A stretch of 64,000 nt of DNA from assembly GCA_964521865.1 (NCBI GenBank), contig CAZFTJ010000018.1, positions 30,591-94,590 of the forward strand, read 5' to 3'. Origin of the DNA: CAYSRJ01 sp964521865. Its GTDB lineage: Bacteria; Spirochaetota; B62-G9; DRHN01. The translations under genes and the position numbers were made by a program. The number at the start of each line of letters is the position of its first letter. Within the stretch, counting starts at the first letter, position 1. The notes beneath the pieces were generated by a model. The model saw only the letters and a list, made by a program, of their open reading frames with translations. It searched no databases and was not told where the DNA came from. Positions 44,593-53,577 of the stretch are shown one piece after another.

Positions 44593-44614
44593 CGGATTTG
44601 TTCCATGGTGCGTA

Positions 44615-44713
44615 CAGTTTGTTATCCGGACGTTTCGAATCCGGATAATACCGCCGGTGAGCGGACGTAAACTCCGCTTACATGTCGCGGAGAACATGCC
44701 GCAGAACGGCGAC
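44615..44713. repeat. Mosaic intergenic repeat, copy R2 (compact, reference copy)
   Basis: It contains the palindrome TTATCCGGA...TCCGGATAA (44622-44648), then CCGCCGGTGAGCGGACG, ACTCCGCTTACATGTC and CGCGGAGAACATGCC. R1 and R3 share these modules; R3 is in the opposite orientation. It separates cvpA and slt. Confidence 0.8.
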
Positions 44714-44714
44714 A

Positions 44715-45218
44715 TCAGATCCCCAGTAATCCGAGTGTAAAAGATGCAACCGTATCCGGCAATATCGAGACAATCGACAGGAAGAGCCGCTCGATAAACG
44801 GGTACAGCCTCGATTTTGCGATGATTATATCAATGTTGAAAACGGGATGGTGTTTCAGAAAGATAAATATGAGACCGCACAGGAGCACCCCTTTTACAAA
44901 CCCGACAGCCACGCCAAGAAGATAATCGATGTCGGTGAGATTGATGCGGTCGACAATGAGAGTCACTGTATTTCTGATAATAATGAGAACAACGGCGACG
45001 GCAACAAGAATGATGAAGAATGAAACAATGAGGGTAAGATCGGTATTCTCCATGTAATTTTTCAGAACGGCACTTAAAGGTCGATAAAATAAAAAAGCGC
45101 CGATTAACCCAAAAATTACAATACCGAGCGAGAATAACTCATTGATGAATCCTTTGAGATAGCCCCTGATGCAGAGTGCAATGATAAGAATAATGATTAT
45201 CAAATCAATAAAATTCAC
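44715..45218 (-). CDS. cvpA: CvpA family membrane protein
   Basis: The 167-residue protein has four hydrophobic segments. The start NFIDLIIIILIIALCIRGYLKG matches the family's early FDxxxxxxxxxxxxRGxxRG pattern. In some bacteria CvpA is needed for colicin V production and envelope homeostasis. The start codon is GTG at 45218. Role here unknown. Confidence 0.85.
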   Translation of the reverse strand: MNFIDLIIIILIIALCIRGYLKGFINELFSLGIVIFGLIGAFLFYRPLSAVLKNYMENTDLTLIVSFFIILVAVAVVLIIIRNTVTLIVDRINLTDIDYLLGVAVGFVKGVLLCGLIFIFLKHHPVFNIDIIIAKSRLYPFIERLFLSIVSILPDTVASFTLGLLGI

Positions 45219-45301
45219 CGGTAAAATTACCCCATACCCCAGTTTTTTTTTAATAATGTGCTATACTGTTACTTAGAATATCGTAATATGGATTGCTATT
45301 A

Positions 45302-45580
45302 ATGAGTATGAATGACGATGGTAGAGAATTTATTATCAATGTAATCAAAAAGGTACTGGAAAACCGGGAAGATCTTTCGCTAAACGACAGCAGTATCAAT
45401 CAGATTGCCGTTCGGATGTTGCTGACCACGCCGGCATCCCAGATTATGTCTGAGCTGAAGGCCTTGAGGCAAAACTGTAAAAAGGATATGAGCCAGCTTC
45501 AGCTGAAAAGGTCGATTGAGCTCCTCGCCATTGTAACCCATGAAATTGATTATCAATCCTTTAACCGGAATATGAATTAG
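45302..45580 (+). CDS. Small soluble protein of unknown function
   Basis: The 92-residue helical protein has no identified family; the segment NDSSINQIAVRMLL may be a helical bundle. ATG at 45302 lacks a strong Shine-Dalgarno; a TATACT -10 (45262-45267) precedes it. It is convergent with comM and overlaps its 3' end by 20 bases. Confidence 0.5.
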   Translation: MSMNDDGREFIINVIKKVLENREDLSLNDSSINQIAVRMLLTTPASQIMSELKALRQNCKKDMSQLQLKRSIELLAIVTHEIDYQSFNRNMN

Positions 45581-47162
45581 ATCGGGAGCAGTACAGGATA
45601 CTCTCGACTTCACGATAGGACAGGACTTCGAGAATATCCTGCTCGCTTATATCATCCCTGTTCTCAATATCAGCAACAGTTCGTGCAACCTTCAATATCC
45701 GGTAGTACGCGCGAGCCGATAAATCGTACTTCTGCACCGCTCGATACATTATTTCTCGTATCTCTTCATGTACCGGGCAAAACCGTTTTACAAGTTGTGT
45801 GTCCATTTCAGAGTTCAACTGTATGCCGAAAGGAGCGAGCCTGCGGCGCTGAACATTTCTCGCCCGTGCAACACGCTTTTTAATATCCGCGGACGGCACG
45901 GACGGCTTTCCTCCGACAATATCGCAGGCTTTCAGTGATTTCACCTGCACCTGAATATCGATCCTGTCCAGAATCGGACCCGATAGCTTCATGAAATATT
46001 TCTGTATATTCTGTACGCTGCATCTGCATTTCCGTTCCTCATCAAACAGGTATCCGCAGGGACACGGATTCATGGATGCCACGAGCATGAAATGCGCGGG
46101 ATAGGTAAGACGGGATTCAGCTCTTGATATGGTAATCGAACCGCTTTCCAGCGGCTGTCTGAGAGATTGGATAATATTGCTTTTAAATTCCGTAAACTCG
46201 TCCAGGAATAATACGCCGTTGTTCGACAGAGTGATCTCACCGGGAATTGCATTTCTCCCGCCACCGACGATCGAAACGTCGGAAGCGGTATGGTGCGGCG
46301 CCCTGAACGGCCGTGCACGCACAAGGCTCGAGCCGGCAGGCAGCATGCCCGCAATACTGTATATCTTTGTTGTTTCGAAAGATTCTCTTTCATTCATATC
46401 CGGTAATATCGTGGGAATTCGAGAGGCGATCATCGTCTTGCCCGATCCGGGCGGGCCGATAAAAAGGATGTTGTGTCCGCCCGCTGATGCAATTTCAGCA
46501 CCCCTGATCGCAAAATTCTGTCCGACAACCTCGCAGAAATCGATTTTATACCTTTTTTTAGAAGGTTGGTTTTTTATCAATCCGTTTTCATCTGCCGGTT
46601 TTTTTGTACTGCAGAGTTTTACACGGCTTTCAGCGCGGATGTTTGTATCGTAACCGGCAAGAAAACCGGCAGCCTCTTTTAAATGCGTAACCGGGTGCAG
46701 CCTGGGGCCGTGAAAGAGACGGGCTTCATCATAGTTGCTAGAGGGAAGTACGACATTCTTGAATCCTCTCTGTATTGCCTGTTCAAGAACTGCCAGTACT
46801 CCGCGGACCGGACGAACATGCCCATCGAGCGATAATTCACCGACAACCAGGGAGGTATGAACATCTATGTTGGCTTTCAGGATGCCTGAAACGACCAGAA
46901 TACCGAGAGCTATGGCAAGGTCGAATACAGAACCGACCTTTTTCAGCGACGCCGGAGCAAGATTGACCGTCAGACTTCCAAGCGGGAATTCGTACCCGGA
47001 ATTTCTGATTGCGGCGCTTACCCGCTCACGCGCCTCTCTCACAGCGGGGTCCGGCAGACCGACAATTGCCTGACCGGGAAGCCCCTTTTTTAAATCAACC
47101 TCGACATCTATAATCGATGCATACACGCCGTTCAGTGTCGCGGAATGCAGTTTGAAAAACAT
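45561..47162 (-). CDS. comM: ComM/YifB family Mg-chelatase-like AAA ATPase
   Basis: The 533-residue protein has an N-terminal Lon-protease-like fold (VGLPDPAVREARERV) and a Mg-chelatase AAA module with GPPGSGKTMIA and LFLDEFTEF. A C-terminal domain follows (DLSARAYYRILKVARTIAD-like). In other bacteria it promotes branch migration in natural transformation. GGAGAAGGATA precedes ATG. Confidence 0.95.
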   Translation of the reverse strand: MFFKLHSATLNGVYASIIDVEVDLKKGLPGQAIVGLPDPAVREARERVSAAIRNSGYEFPLGSLTVNLAPASLKKVGSVFDLAIALGILVVSGILKANIDVHTSLVVGELSLDGHVRPVRGVLAVLEQAIQRGFKNVVLPSSNYDEARLFHGPRLHPVTHLKEAAGFLAGYDTNIRAESRVKLCSTKKPADENGLIKNQPSKKRYKIDFCEVVGQNFAIRGAEIASAGGHNILFIGPPGSGKTMIASRIPTILPDMNERESFETTKIYSIAGMLPAGSSLVRARPFRAPHHTASDVSIVGGGRNAIPGEITLSNNGVLFLDEFTEFKSNIIQSLRQPLESGSITISRAESRLTYPAHFMLVASMNPCPCGYLFDEERKCRCSVQNIQKYFMKLSGPILDRIDIQVQVKSLKACDIVGGKPSVPSADIKKRVARARNVQRRRLAPFGIQLNSEMDTQLVKRFCPVHEEIREIMYRAVQKYDLSARAYYRILKVARTVADIENRDDISEQDILEVLSYREVESILYCSRSNSYSG

Positions 47163-47324
47163 TATCCTTCTCCATATTTATAAACGGCGAAAACACATAT
47201 TTTGTTTCACTTCTCCCGCACCATTCGGCAGGCTTCAGTACGGGATAAACCCCATTTTTTATTGAAACCAGCCGTGCTGTCTGCTATACTGAGACCTGCT
47301 GCTAAAACCTACGGGGGAAGAAGA

Positions 47325-48266
47325 ATGGATATATTGACAATGGGAGAACTGCTCGTGGAAATAATGCGGCCGAAGCCGGATATGGGGCTCATGGAAACAG
47401 GAGAATTTGCAGGACCGTTTCCTAGCGGCGCGCCTGCTATCTTTATCGATACAGCGGCGCGTCTGGGACACAGCGCAGGAATAATAGGCGGCATCGGTGA
47501 TGACGACTTCGGCACCTGCGTCCTCGACAGACTGATCAAAGACGGTATCGACTGCAGCCACGTCGAGATTTTTCCCCATAAAACGACTGCAGTTGCATTT
47601 GTTACTTATTTCAGGGACGGGTCGCGGAAATTCATCTATCATTTTGACAATACTCCGGCGGTAATGGCTCGATTCAAACCTGAATCTTTTAAAGAGGTGC
47701 CTGCTTTTTTTCATGTTATGGGGTGCTCCATTATGGCAAACAAGGAGTTCGCAGTCAGTATTCTCGAAGCGGCAAAATATTTTGCAAAACAGGGTACTGT
47801 AATAAGTTTCGACCCGAATATCCGGGCGGAATTGACGGATGAGGAAAGCCTTGAAAATACCATTCATCCCCTGCTGAGTCTGAGCTCAGTGTTATTGCCG
47901 GGTACCGGGGAAATCGGCCTCCTGTCGGGCTGTGAGGACATCGATGCATCGGTCGATAAACTGTTTAAAAGTAAAAAACTGGAAACGATCGTGCTCAAAC
48001 GGGGAAACGAAGGGTGTACGGTATACACGAGAGAACGATCTGTCGATATATCCGCATATTCAGTCGAGGAAGTGGACCCCACCGGAGCCGGAGATTGTTT
48101 TGACGCCGGTTTTTTATGCGGTCTTTTGGAAAAAAGGCCGCTGTTCGAGTGCGGATGTATGGCTGCAGCATCCGGAGCATTGAATGCAGCGGCATTCGGC
48201 CCCATGGAAGGAGATATTTCAAGGGAACGGGTGCAGGAGATCGTTCAATCCCTGTCTTCATACTGA
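47325..48266 (+). CDS. PfkB family sugar kinase
   Basis: The 313-residue protein has the two PfkB signatures: GGIGDDDFG with the early GHSAGIIGG, and DPTGAGDCFDAGFLCG near the C-terminus, with the catalytic base D in GAGD. The substrate is unknown; it could be a 2-dehydro-3-deoxygluconate, ribose or fructose kinase. ATG at 47325 follows GGGGGAAG; the frame further upstream is noncoding. Divergent from comM. Confidence 0.9.
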   Translation: MDILTMGELLVEIMRPKPDMGLMETGEFAGPFPSGAPAIFIDTAARLGHSAGIIGGIGDDDFGTCVLDRLIKDGIDCSHVEIFPHKTTAVAFVTYFRDGSRKFIYHFDNTPAVMARFKPESFKEVPAFFHVMGCSIMANKEFAVSILEAAKYFAKQGTVISFDPNIRAELTDEESLENTIHPLLSLSSVLLPGTGEIGLLSGCEDIDASVDKLFKSKKLETIVLKRGNEGCTVYTRERSVDISAYSVEEVDPTGAGDCFDAGFLCGLLEKRPLFECGCMAAASGALNAAAFGPMEGDISRERVQEIVQSLSSY

Positions 48267-48559
48267 AACCGCCTCTTTACGATAAAGCTGGAATTCTTTT
48301 TCCCCTTTGTCTCAACTATACCAAAACTTCCGCCGCCGAGATAGTAAATGTCCTCTCTCGGTTTTAATTGATAGGATTTCCGCAACTCTTTGATTATGCA
48401 ATCGAAGTGTGCTTTTTTCCCTGTTTCCCTGTGAACAACTGCGGTAATCACGTAGCTCACCGGTTTGTTGCAGATGGGACACAACTCCTTCGGCTTTCTG
48501 TCTCTTCTGGGTCGATATCCCCGGTACTTCTTGTTGCGCCTTTGACTATACCTGCTCAC
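48245..48559 (-). CDS. Small basic protein with a zinc-finger-like CPIC...C motif, unknown function
   Basis: The 104-residue, highly basic protein contains CPICNKPVSYVIT and a later HRETGKKAHFDC, a Cys-Cys-His-Cys arrangement that suggests zinc binding and nucleic-acid contact. GTG at 48559 follows AAGGAGG closely; ATG at 48595 is an alternative. It overlaps the 3' end of the convergent kinase gene. Confidence 0.65.
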   Translation of the reverse strand: MSRYSQRRNKKYRGYRPRRDRKPKELCPICNKPVSYVITAVVHRETGKKAHFDCIIKELRKSYQLKPREDIYYLGGGSFGIVETKGKKNSSFIVKRRFQYEDRD

Positions 48560-48706
48560 CCTCCCTCCTTCAAAATAGATACTCTGTACAAGCATACACG
48601 GTATATGTAACTTTTTTTATGACGGCCGTCAACTGCGTTATTCAGACGTAAAACGTCGGAGCAGTATAAATCATATGTAACAATAAATAACCACAAGTGA
48701 CAATTA

Positions 48707-48889
48707 CTATTTCATAAGGCCCGAGGTGAGAGAGTTGGCCAGTTTCAGTACGGCCTCTGACAGATAATCTTCATTGTTTATCATCGTCTTCAGCTGCTCA
48801 ATGCGGGTTCTTCTCAGGGAGGCACCGTCGATTTTTCCGCCTTTCTGAGTTGTTTTCCCTCGTTGATTTACCATCTGTATATTATTCAT
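48707..48889 (-). CDS. Candidate FlgM-like anti-sigma-28 factor
   Basis: The 60-residue protein ends in RTRIEQLKTMINNEDYLSEA and LKLANSLTSGL, reminiscent of the FlgM C-terminus, where RxxKIxxLKxxIxxGxY precedes a helix. It is short and lacks most of the variable N-terminus. The context of FlhB-like and FliK-like genes on the same strand upstream supports it. Alternative: an unrelated small helical protein. Confidence 0.45.
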   Translation of the reverse strand: MNNIQMVNQRGKTTQKGGKIDGASLRRTRIEQLKTMINNEDYLSEAVLKLANSLTSGLMK

Positions 48890-48900
48890 AGCACGCAACT

Positions 48901-49245
48901 TCAAGAACGAAATGCACCCTCGACATACGTAAATTTATCCCCGTCTATGCTTGCAACATCAAACCGAACATTAGTACCGTATAAACTGTTTTTGTGTATG
49001 TAGAACCGTGCTGATTCGATAATATTCCGTCTCTTTTTCCAGGTGATGGATTCAAGACCCGAACCAAACGTCCTGCTTTTTCTGGATTTGACTTCAACAA
49101 ATACAAGCGTCGCATCCTTTTTTGCAATTATGTCGATTTCTCTATGTCCACACTGGTAATTCGTATCCAGTATTTTATACCCCTGTTTTTGGAGATGGGC
49201 CGCAACCCTTTTCTCGAGAACACGTCCCGACCTCACCTTATTCAT
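48901..49245 (-). CDS. YraN/UPF0102 family nuclease-like protein
   Basis: The 114-residue protein has the restriction endonuclease-like core: GHREIDIIAKKDATLVFVEVKSRK (D, E-V-K). It overlaps the HD-GYP gene by eight bases. The function of the family is unknown. Confidence 0.92.
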   Translation of the reverse strand: MNKVRSGRVLEKRVAAHLQKQGYKILDTNYQCGHREIDIIAKKDATLVFVEVKSRKSRTFGSGLESITWKKRRNIIESARFYIHKNSLYGTNVRFDVASIDGDKFTYVEGAFRS

Positions 49246-50416
49246 GCAGTATCTGCCTCAGATATTCTCTGGAAAGCGGCTTTTTAATAAAAATTGATGT
49301 ATCCTCCTGTAAATCCACGACCCGCTCACCGGTAATCTTTTCCCCGAATTCGTCAACCATTATGGATACTCTCGGCCGCAGAGGAAGCTCGGGATTGGCA
49401 CTGACTACCCTGCCTATTATATTATTGTTGAGCTGCACTATACTTCCGACCGGGTATATCGCCATATTTGAGAGAAATATTTTTACGATATAGGGGTCGT
49501 ATTTACGATTTGACTCGCTGAGAATGCTTTTCATAGCATTGTAGGAGAGATGGCTCTGTCTATAACTCCTCTCTTTGGTCATAGCCACGAAAACATCGCA
49601 GATGGAAACAATTCGTGCATATTCGGAAATATCGTTTCCCTTCGTCTTTCGCGGGTAGCCGCTTCCGTCAAAGGTCTCGTGATGCTGAAGTGCAATGGTT
49701 GCAATCTCACTGCTCAATGAAAGTTCCTTGGTAATAATTCTATAACCGTAAATAGGATGAGTTTTGATCCTGTTGTATTCATCAGGAGTGAGTGCGCCCT
49801 TTTTCTCGGTGATATAGTTCGGTACTCTCACCATGCCGATATCATGGAGAAGTGCGCCTATTCCGAGTATGACGAGCCGGTGATCTCCATATCCGAGCGA
49901 AACACCTGTGACGATCGCAAGATAAGCGACGCTCACGGCGAGCGTGTATACATGCACACCCTCATGCTCCCCCATGCTCACCTCTATTGCCTTATTCCTG
50001 TCCTGTTTAATTTTCTCGATCAGTGCATCAACAGAATCGGAAATAACCTTTTTATCATAGCCAACCCCGTTTCGAACCTTCTCGAAAATATCCTCGACAA
50101 GTACAACGAGGTCATCATACATTTCCCCGAGATCCTTTTGCACAACAGCTTCGCCTTTTTCGCCCTCGTCGGTCATCATCTTTGTTAATTTATTGACCTT
50201 CTCCTTCAGAGAAACCCTGTTACTCTCAGGCTCTTCACCATGCTTCACAAGAGTTCCGGCAGTCTCGACCTCCTCAATTCCCCACTTTACCAGACGTTTG
50301 ATATCTTCCTCTTTAAGCGGGACCATTGGTGCGACGAGAATATTATTCATATCGATGTACACCGCTTTATCGAATACCATTCCCGGCTTTAACTCTTCAA
50401 CCCTGAGTTTATTCAT
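49238..50416 (-). CDS. HD-GYP domain cyclic-di-GMP phosphodiesterase-like protein
   Basis: The 392-residue protein has an N-terminal domain (DUF3391-like, EELKPGMVFDKAV), a helical linker and an HD-GYP domain with LLHDIGMVRVP, HPIYGYRI, HHETFDGSGYP and ICDVFVAMT. It should hydrolyse c-di-GMP. A C-terminal PilZ-like/OB-like extension (YPVGSIVQLN) follows. ATG at 50416 has GGTGGG. It overlaps the FlhB-like gene by eight bases. Confidence 0.93.
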   Translation of the reverse strand: MNKLRVEELKPGMVFDKAVYIDMNNILVAPMVPLKEEDIKRLVKWGIEEVETAGTLVKHGEEPESNRVSLKEKVNKLTKMMTDEGEKGEAVVQKDLGEMYDDLVVLVEDIFEKVRNGVGYDKKVISDSVDALIEKIKQDRNKAIEVSMGEHEGVHVYTLAVSVAYLAIVTGVSLGYGDHRLVILGIGALLHDIGMVRVPNYITEKKGALTPDEYNRIKTHPIYGYRIITKELSLSSEIATIALQHHETFDGSGYPRKTKGNDISEYARIVSICDVFVAMTKERSYRQSHLSYNAMKSILSESNRKYDPYIVKIFLSNMAIYPVGSIVQLNNNIIGRVVSANPELPLRPRVSIMVDEFGEKITGERVVDLQEDTSIFIKKPLSREYLRQILHE

Positions 50417-50672
50417 ATAACCCACCAACTTTCAGTTTATACACAAAGGCAAGAAGCTGTGCAATTACTTCGTATAGCTCTTCGGAAATATACTCCCCCA
50501 CGTCAAACTGCATGAGGCTTTCGGCAAGAAAGGCATCCTGCTCGATATGTATACCGTTCTTTCGTGCGATTCTGAGGATTTGTGCTGCAATATTCCGTTC
50601 TCCCTTTGCAACAATCCTCGGTGCAGTATCATTTTTACGGTATTTCAACGCAACTGCGCGTGATTTTCTCAT
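50409..50672 (-). CDS. FlhB C-terminal-domain-like protein (YlqH/FhlX type)
   Basis: The 87-residue protein matches the cytoplasmic C-domain of flagellar export gate FlhB: AVALKYRKNDTAPRIVAKG, GIHIEQDAFLAESL and IAQLLAFVYKL. The cleavage NPTH is not present. In Bacillus the same order rnhB-ylqG-ylqH is seen. It may modulate type III export. Confidence 0.85.
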   Translation of the reverse strand: MRKSRAVALKYRKNDTAPRIVAKGERNIAAQILRIARKNGIHIEQDAFLAESLMQFDVGEYISEELYEVIAQLLAFVYKLKVGGLYE

Positions 50673-50674
50673 TA

Positions 50675-51511
50675 TTACATCTTTATATCAATTTTTTTAT
50701 ATGTCCCCGGTTCACTCAGTCCGAAAGGCACGAGTTGTACAGTTATCTTTTTATTGTAGTACAGCGATTTCAGGCCGGCTATCAATGAATTTATATGTAT
50801 CTCGATTTCTTTTTCAACGCCAGCGCTGTTTGTCGATATACTGCAGTGAATGGCTTCACAATCTATTAAACCCGTAAAAATTATTTTTATTTCATCCCCG
50901 AGATCAACAGTGAGGATAAAGCCATTTTCCCTGTCTTCCCTGCTCCCCGTAATTCTCAATTCACCGTAAGATTTCTTTCTCCGAAGTAAAAGAGGAAGCA
51001 GGAGATAGAAAGATTGTGCACTGCACATATTGTTCAGATTCTGCAGTGTATAGAATTCCGCAGCTTTATTGAAACGGGTCAAAAAACGGTAGTTATGCAG
51101 CCTTTTTACCGTATTTTTCAAAGAATCTTTTATATGCCTCTTCTCCTCCGTAATGAGAACTGCCGCTCTTTTAGAAAAATTATCGGAGTTAATCATTTTT
51201 TGAATAAATGATTTTTTTGTCATAAGAAGGTGTGAGGTGCCGTCATCCTCCTTGAAAAGCCCCCCCTTTTCAAGATCCCTGACGAACTTCAGCTCAAGTT
51301 TTGGAAAGAGCTTTTTAATCCTGGCTATGAAGAGTCTGCTCTGCGGCAATCCAACGAACCGAGCGGAGTGAGGCGAACCTCGAAACTCGACAAGAAAATT
51401 ATGCGGACCGATCCTTCTGATGACCCTCACACGAAGCAGGTCCCCCGGTTTGAGTCTCTGCATACCGGCAGTTTTCTGAGTGCCGGCTACTGCTGTTTTT
51501 TTAATCTCCAT
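50675..51511 (-). CDS. FliK-like/YlqG-like protein
   Basis: The 278-residue protein has a beta-rich beginning (GDLLRVRVIRRIGPHNFLVEF) and a helical middle. Its C-terminal segment (GFILTVDLGDEIKIIFTGLI) recalls the hook-length control FliK C-domain. Recognition rests mostly on position between rnhB and the FlhB-like gene. It overlaps rnhB by 25 bases. Confidence 0.6.
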   Translation of the reverse strand: MEIKKTAVAGTQKTAGMQRLKPGDLLRVRVIRRIGPHNFLVEFRGSPHSARFVGLPQSRLFIARIKKLFPKLELKFVRDLEKGGLFKEDDGTSHLLMTKKSFIQKMINSDNFSKRAAVLITEEKRHIKDSLKNTVKRLHNYRFLTRFNKAAEFYTLQNLNNMCSAQSFYLLLPLLLRRKKSYGELRITGSREDRENGFILTVDLGDEIKIIFTGLIDCEAIHCSISTNSAGVEKEIEIHINSLIAGLKSLYYNKKITVQLVPFGLSEPGTYKKIDIKM

Positions 51512-52149
51512 CCGGTATCCGCCTCGCGTACCGGTTTAAAAGAAAATCTGTGCAGGTTCGTCGGACCGTAGACCCGGAGCGCATCCCGGTGAAGTGCCGT
51601 AGGGTATCCTTTGTGTCTTCCAAACCCGTATTCCGGGTACTGGCTCCCATATTCCAACATAATACTGTCCCGGTACACCTTTGCAACAATGCTTGCAGCG
51701 GCGATGGAAACGCTTTTTTGATCGCCCCGTACTATCGAAAGAGAACTAATAGATATATCGTATAGTTTTACCGCATCGATTAACAAAAAGTCGGGAGCGA
51801 TGGACATCTGCCCAAGCGCCTGCTTCATGGCATGTACGGTCGCCTGATAGACGTTGATCCGATCGATGACTTGTGGATCTGCGCGGCCGACACCGATACA
51901 TACGGCGGATTGTGCAATCAACCTGTTGAGCTCGTTTCGTTGACGTTCTGTGAGCCTTTTGGAATCATCGACACCCGGAGGTATATTATCAGGGTCAAGA
52001 ATCACACAGGCTGCGACAACGGGACCGGCAAGTGCTCCCCTGCCTGCCTCATCGATGCCTGCTATTCTCCTGTAGCCGCCGGTTTTTATTTCATTCTCAA
52101 AAATACACATCCCGGGATTGTCAAATCGATAGCCCATGGCCCTTTTCAT
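51487..52149 (-). CDS. rnhB: Ribonuclease HII
   Basis: The protein is 220 residues from the chosen ATG. GIDEAGRGALAGPVVAA holds the metal-binding D and E; DDSKRLTERQR and RGDQKSVSIAAASIVAKVYRD are diagnostic. It removes RNA from RNA-DNA hybrids. The upstream frame extends through repeat R3; no Shine-Dalgarno clearly fixes the start. ATG at 52110 would give 207 residues. Confidence 0.94.
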   Translation of the reverse strand: MKRAMGYRFDNPGMCIFENEIKTGGYRRIAGIDEAGRGALAGPVVAACVILDPDNIPPGVDDSKRLTERQRNELNRLIAQSAVCIGVGRADPQVIDRINVYQATVHAMKQALGQMSIAPDFLLIDAVKLYDISISSLSIVRGDQKSVSIAAASIVAKVYRDSIMLEYGSQYPEYGFGRHKGYPTALHRDALRVYGPTNLHRFSFKPVREADTGWRLKKQQ

Positions 52150-52245
52150 GCATAGACTGATACCGACAGAAAAAATTCCAGCATACGGTTGGATGTCAAT
52201 GATTGTTGGGTGATTATTGCGTCTCTGTATGCCGAACAATAATGC

Positions 52246-52405
52246 CGCCGACCGGAGGCATGTTCTTGCGACATGCAAGCGGGAGTTGCGTCCACTGGAC
52301 CGGATTTGTTCAGCCGGACGGCTGAACACCATTACAAAACGGGCATCATAAATCCAGGAACGTACACCGGCGGCACGATCCGGACACACTTCGTACGGAT
52401 AATAC
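52246..52405. repeat. Mosaic intergenic repeat, copy R3
   Basis: It opens with GGCATGTTCT, GCGACATG, AAGCGG and AGTT.CGTCC modules, an inverted copy of R2. It carries an inner module with GGATTTGTTCAGCC (as in R1), and closes with CCGGCGG, ATCCGGA and CGGATAA. It separates rplS and rnhB. The rest of the 338-base gap shows no gene. Confidence 0.7.
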
Positions 52406-52487
52406 GAGAGGCTGCCTCATGATTGACGGGCAGTCGAGAAGCGTACAACACGTTACAGGCAAAAATATTTTACAGAAAACAGTAGCC

Positions 52488-52829
52488 TTACAGCAGTGGC
52501 TTCACCTGAGCCGCCTTGCCTACCCTGTCCCTCAAATAGTACAGTTTCGCCCGCTTGACTTTTCCCCGCCGGACAATCTCGATTTTTTCGATTCTCGGTG
52601 AATTGAGCGGGAATACTCGTTCCACACCTATGCCGTACGATTCTCGCCGTACGCGAAATGTCCGTCGGGATCCACTGTTATGCACCCCTATCACATACCC
52701 TTCAAATATCTGTACCCTTTCTCGTTTCCCCTCGATGATCTTCACATGCACCTTGACGAGATCTCCAATATGAAAGGGCGGTTGTTCATATTTTACATAT
52801 TCCTTTTCAATTTCATCAACTGCGTTCAT
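52488..52829 (-). CDS. rplS: 50S ribosomal protein L19
   Basis: The 113-residue protein has the L19 marks GKRERVQIFEGYVIG and RIEKIEIVRRGKVKRAKLYYLR. Its start overlaps the trmD stop region by 14 bases. The classic order rpsP-khpA-rimM-trmD-rplS-rnhB is preserved. Confidence 0.97.
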   Translation of the reverse strand: MNAVDEIEKEYVKYEQPPFHIGDLVKVHVKIIEGKRERVQIFEGYVIGVHNSGSRRTFRVRRESYGIGVERVFPLNSPRIEKIEIVRRGKVKRAKLYYLRDRVGKAAQVKPLL

Positions 52830-53559
52830 TGTCCAGCTCCTCTTTTATTTCCTGTAATATTTTTTTATACGTATCCGACAAATCGATTTTCTCAAAAAGA
52901 TCGGGTCTGCGTCTCAGTGTATTAACCAGCCTTCTTTTAATCTTCCATTTTTCAATTTCCGCATGATGCCCCGAAAGAAGCACGTCCGGTACGCGCATGC
53001 CCCTGTACTCTGCAGGGCGTGTGTACTGCTCAAACTCGAGCAGTCCGGTTTGGTCGAAACTCTCTTCAAGCACAGACTCCCTGTTACCGAGCGATTCGTC
53101 CAGCTCCCTGGTAATCGAATCCACCACAACTGCCGCGGCAATCTCACCGCCGGTCAGAATGTAGTCGCCCATGGAGAGCTCGTCATCGACAAATTTCTCC
53201 ACGACCCGATGATCGATTCCCTCATAATGACCGCATATCAGTGTAACCGTTTCCTCCTGTGCAAGCTCCCTGACAACAGACTGCGTGTAAACCCTTCCCA
53301 TGGGTGTAAGATAAATGATCCTGCCCCTGTGCTCTATGCTTTCCAGTGCACGAAAGATCGGATCAGGTGCAAGCAGCATTCCCCGTCCACCGCCGAATGG
53401 ATAATCGTCTACCTTTTTATGCCTGTCCCGGCTGAAGGACCGGATATCGATCGTATGTATGCCTATAATTCCCCTTTCGCACGACCTTCCGACTATGCTC
53501 TCACTCACAAAGCAGCCGAATACATCGGGGAAAAGAGTGAGTATGTTGAACTGAATCAA
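52816..53559 (-). CDS. trmD: tRNA (guanine-N1)-methyltransferase
   Basis: The 247-residue SPOUT knotted enzyme makes m1G37. It contains VTLICGHYEGIDHRV and the knot segment SMGDYILTGGEIAA, plus the FPDVF start. TTG at 53559 is the only start available in the frame at a suitable length. Confidence 0.96.
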   Translation of the reverse strand: MIQFNILTLFPDVFGCFVSESIVGRSCERGIIGIHTIDIRSFSRDRHKKVDDYPFGGGRGMLLAPDPIFRALESIEHRGRIIYLTPMGRVYTQSVVRELAQEETVTLICGHYEGIDHRVVEKFVDDELSMGDYILTGGEIAAAVVVDSITRELDESLGNRESVLEESFDQTGLLEFEQYTRPAEYRGMRVPDVLLSGHHAEIEKWKIKRRLVNTLRRRPDLFEKIDLSDTYKKILQEIKEELDNERS

Positions 53560-53577
53560 CCGCCTTCCCGCCTCTTT

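Noticed and set aside
52171..52199. Promoter for rnhB with a perfect TTGACA
   Set aside because: The only position at 17 bases reads ATTTTT, so no credible -10 exists.
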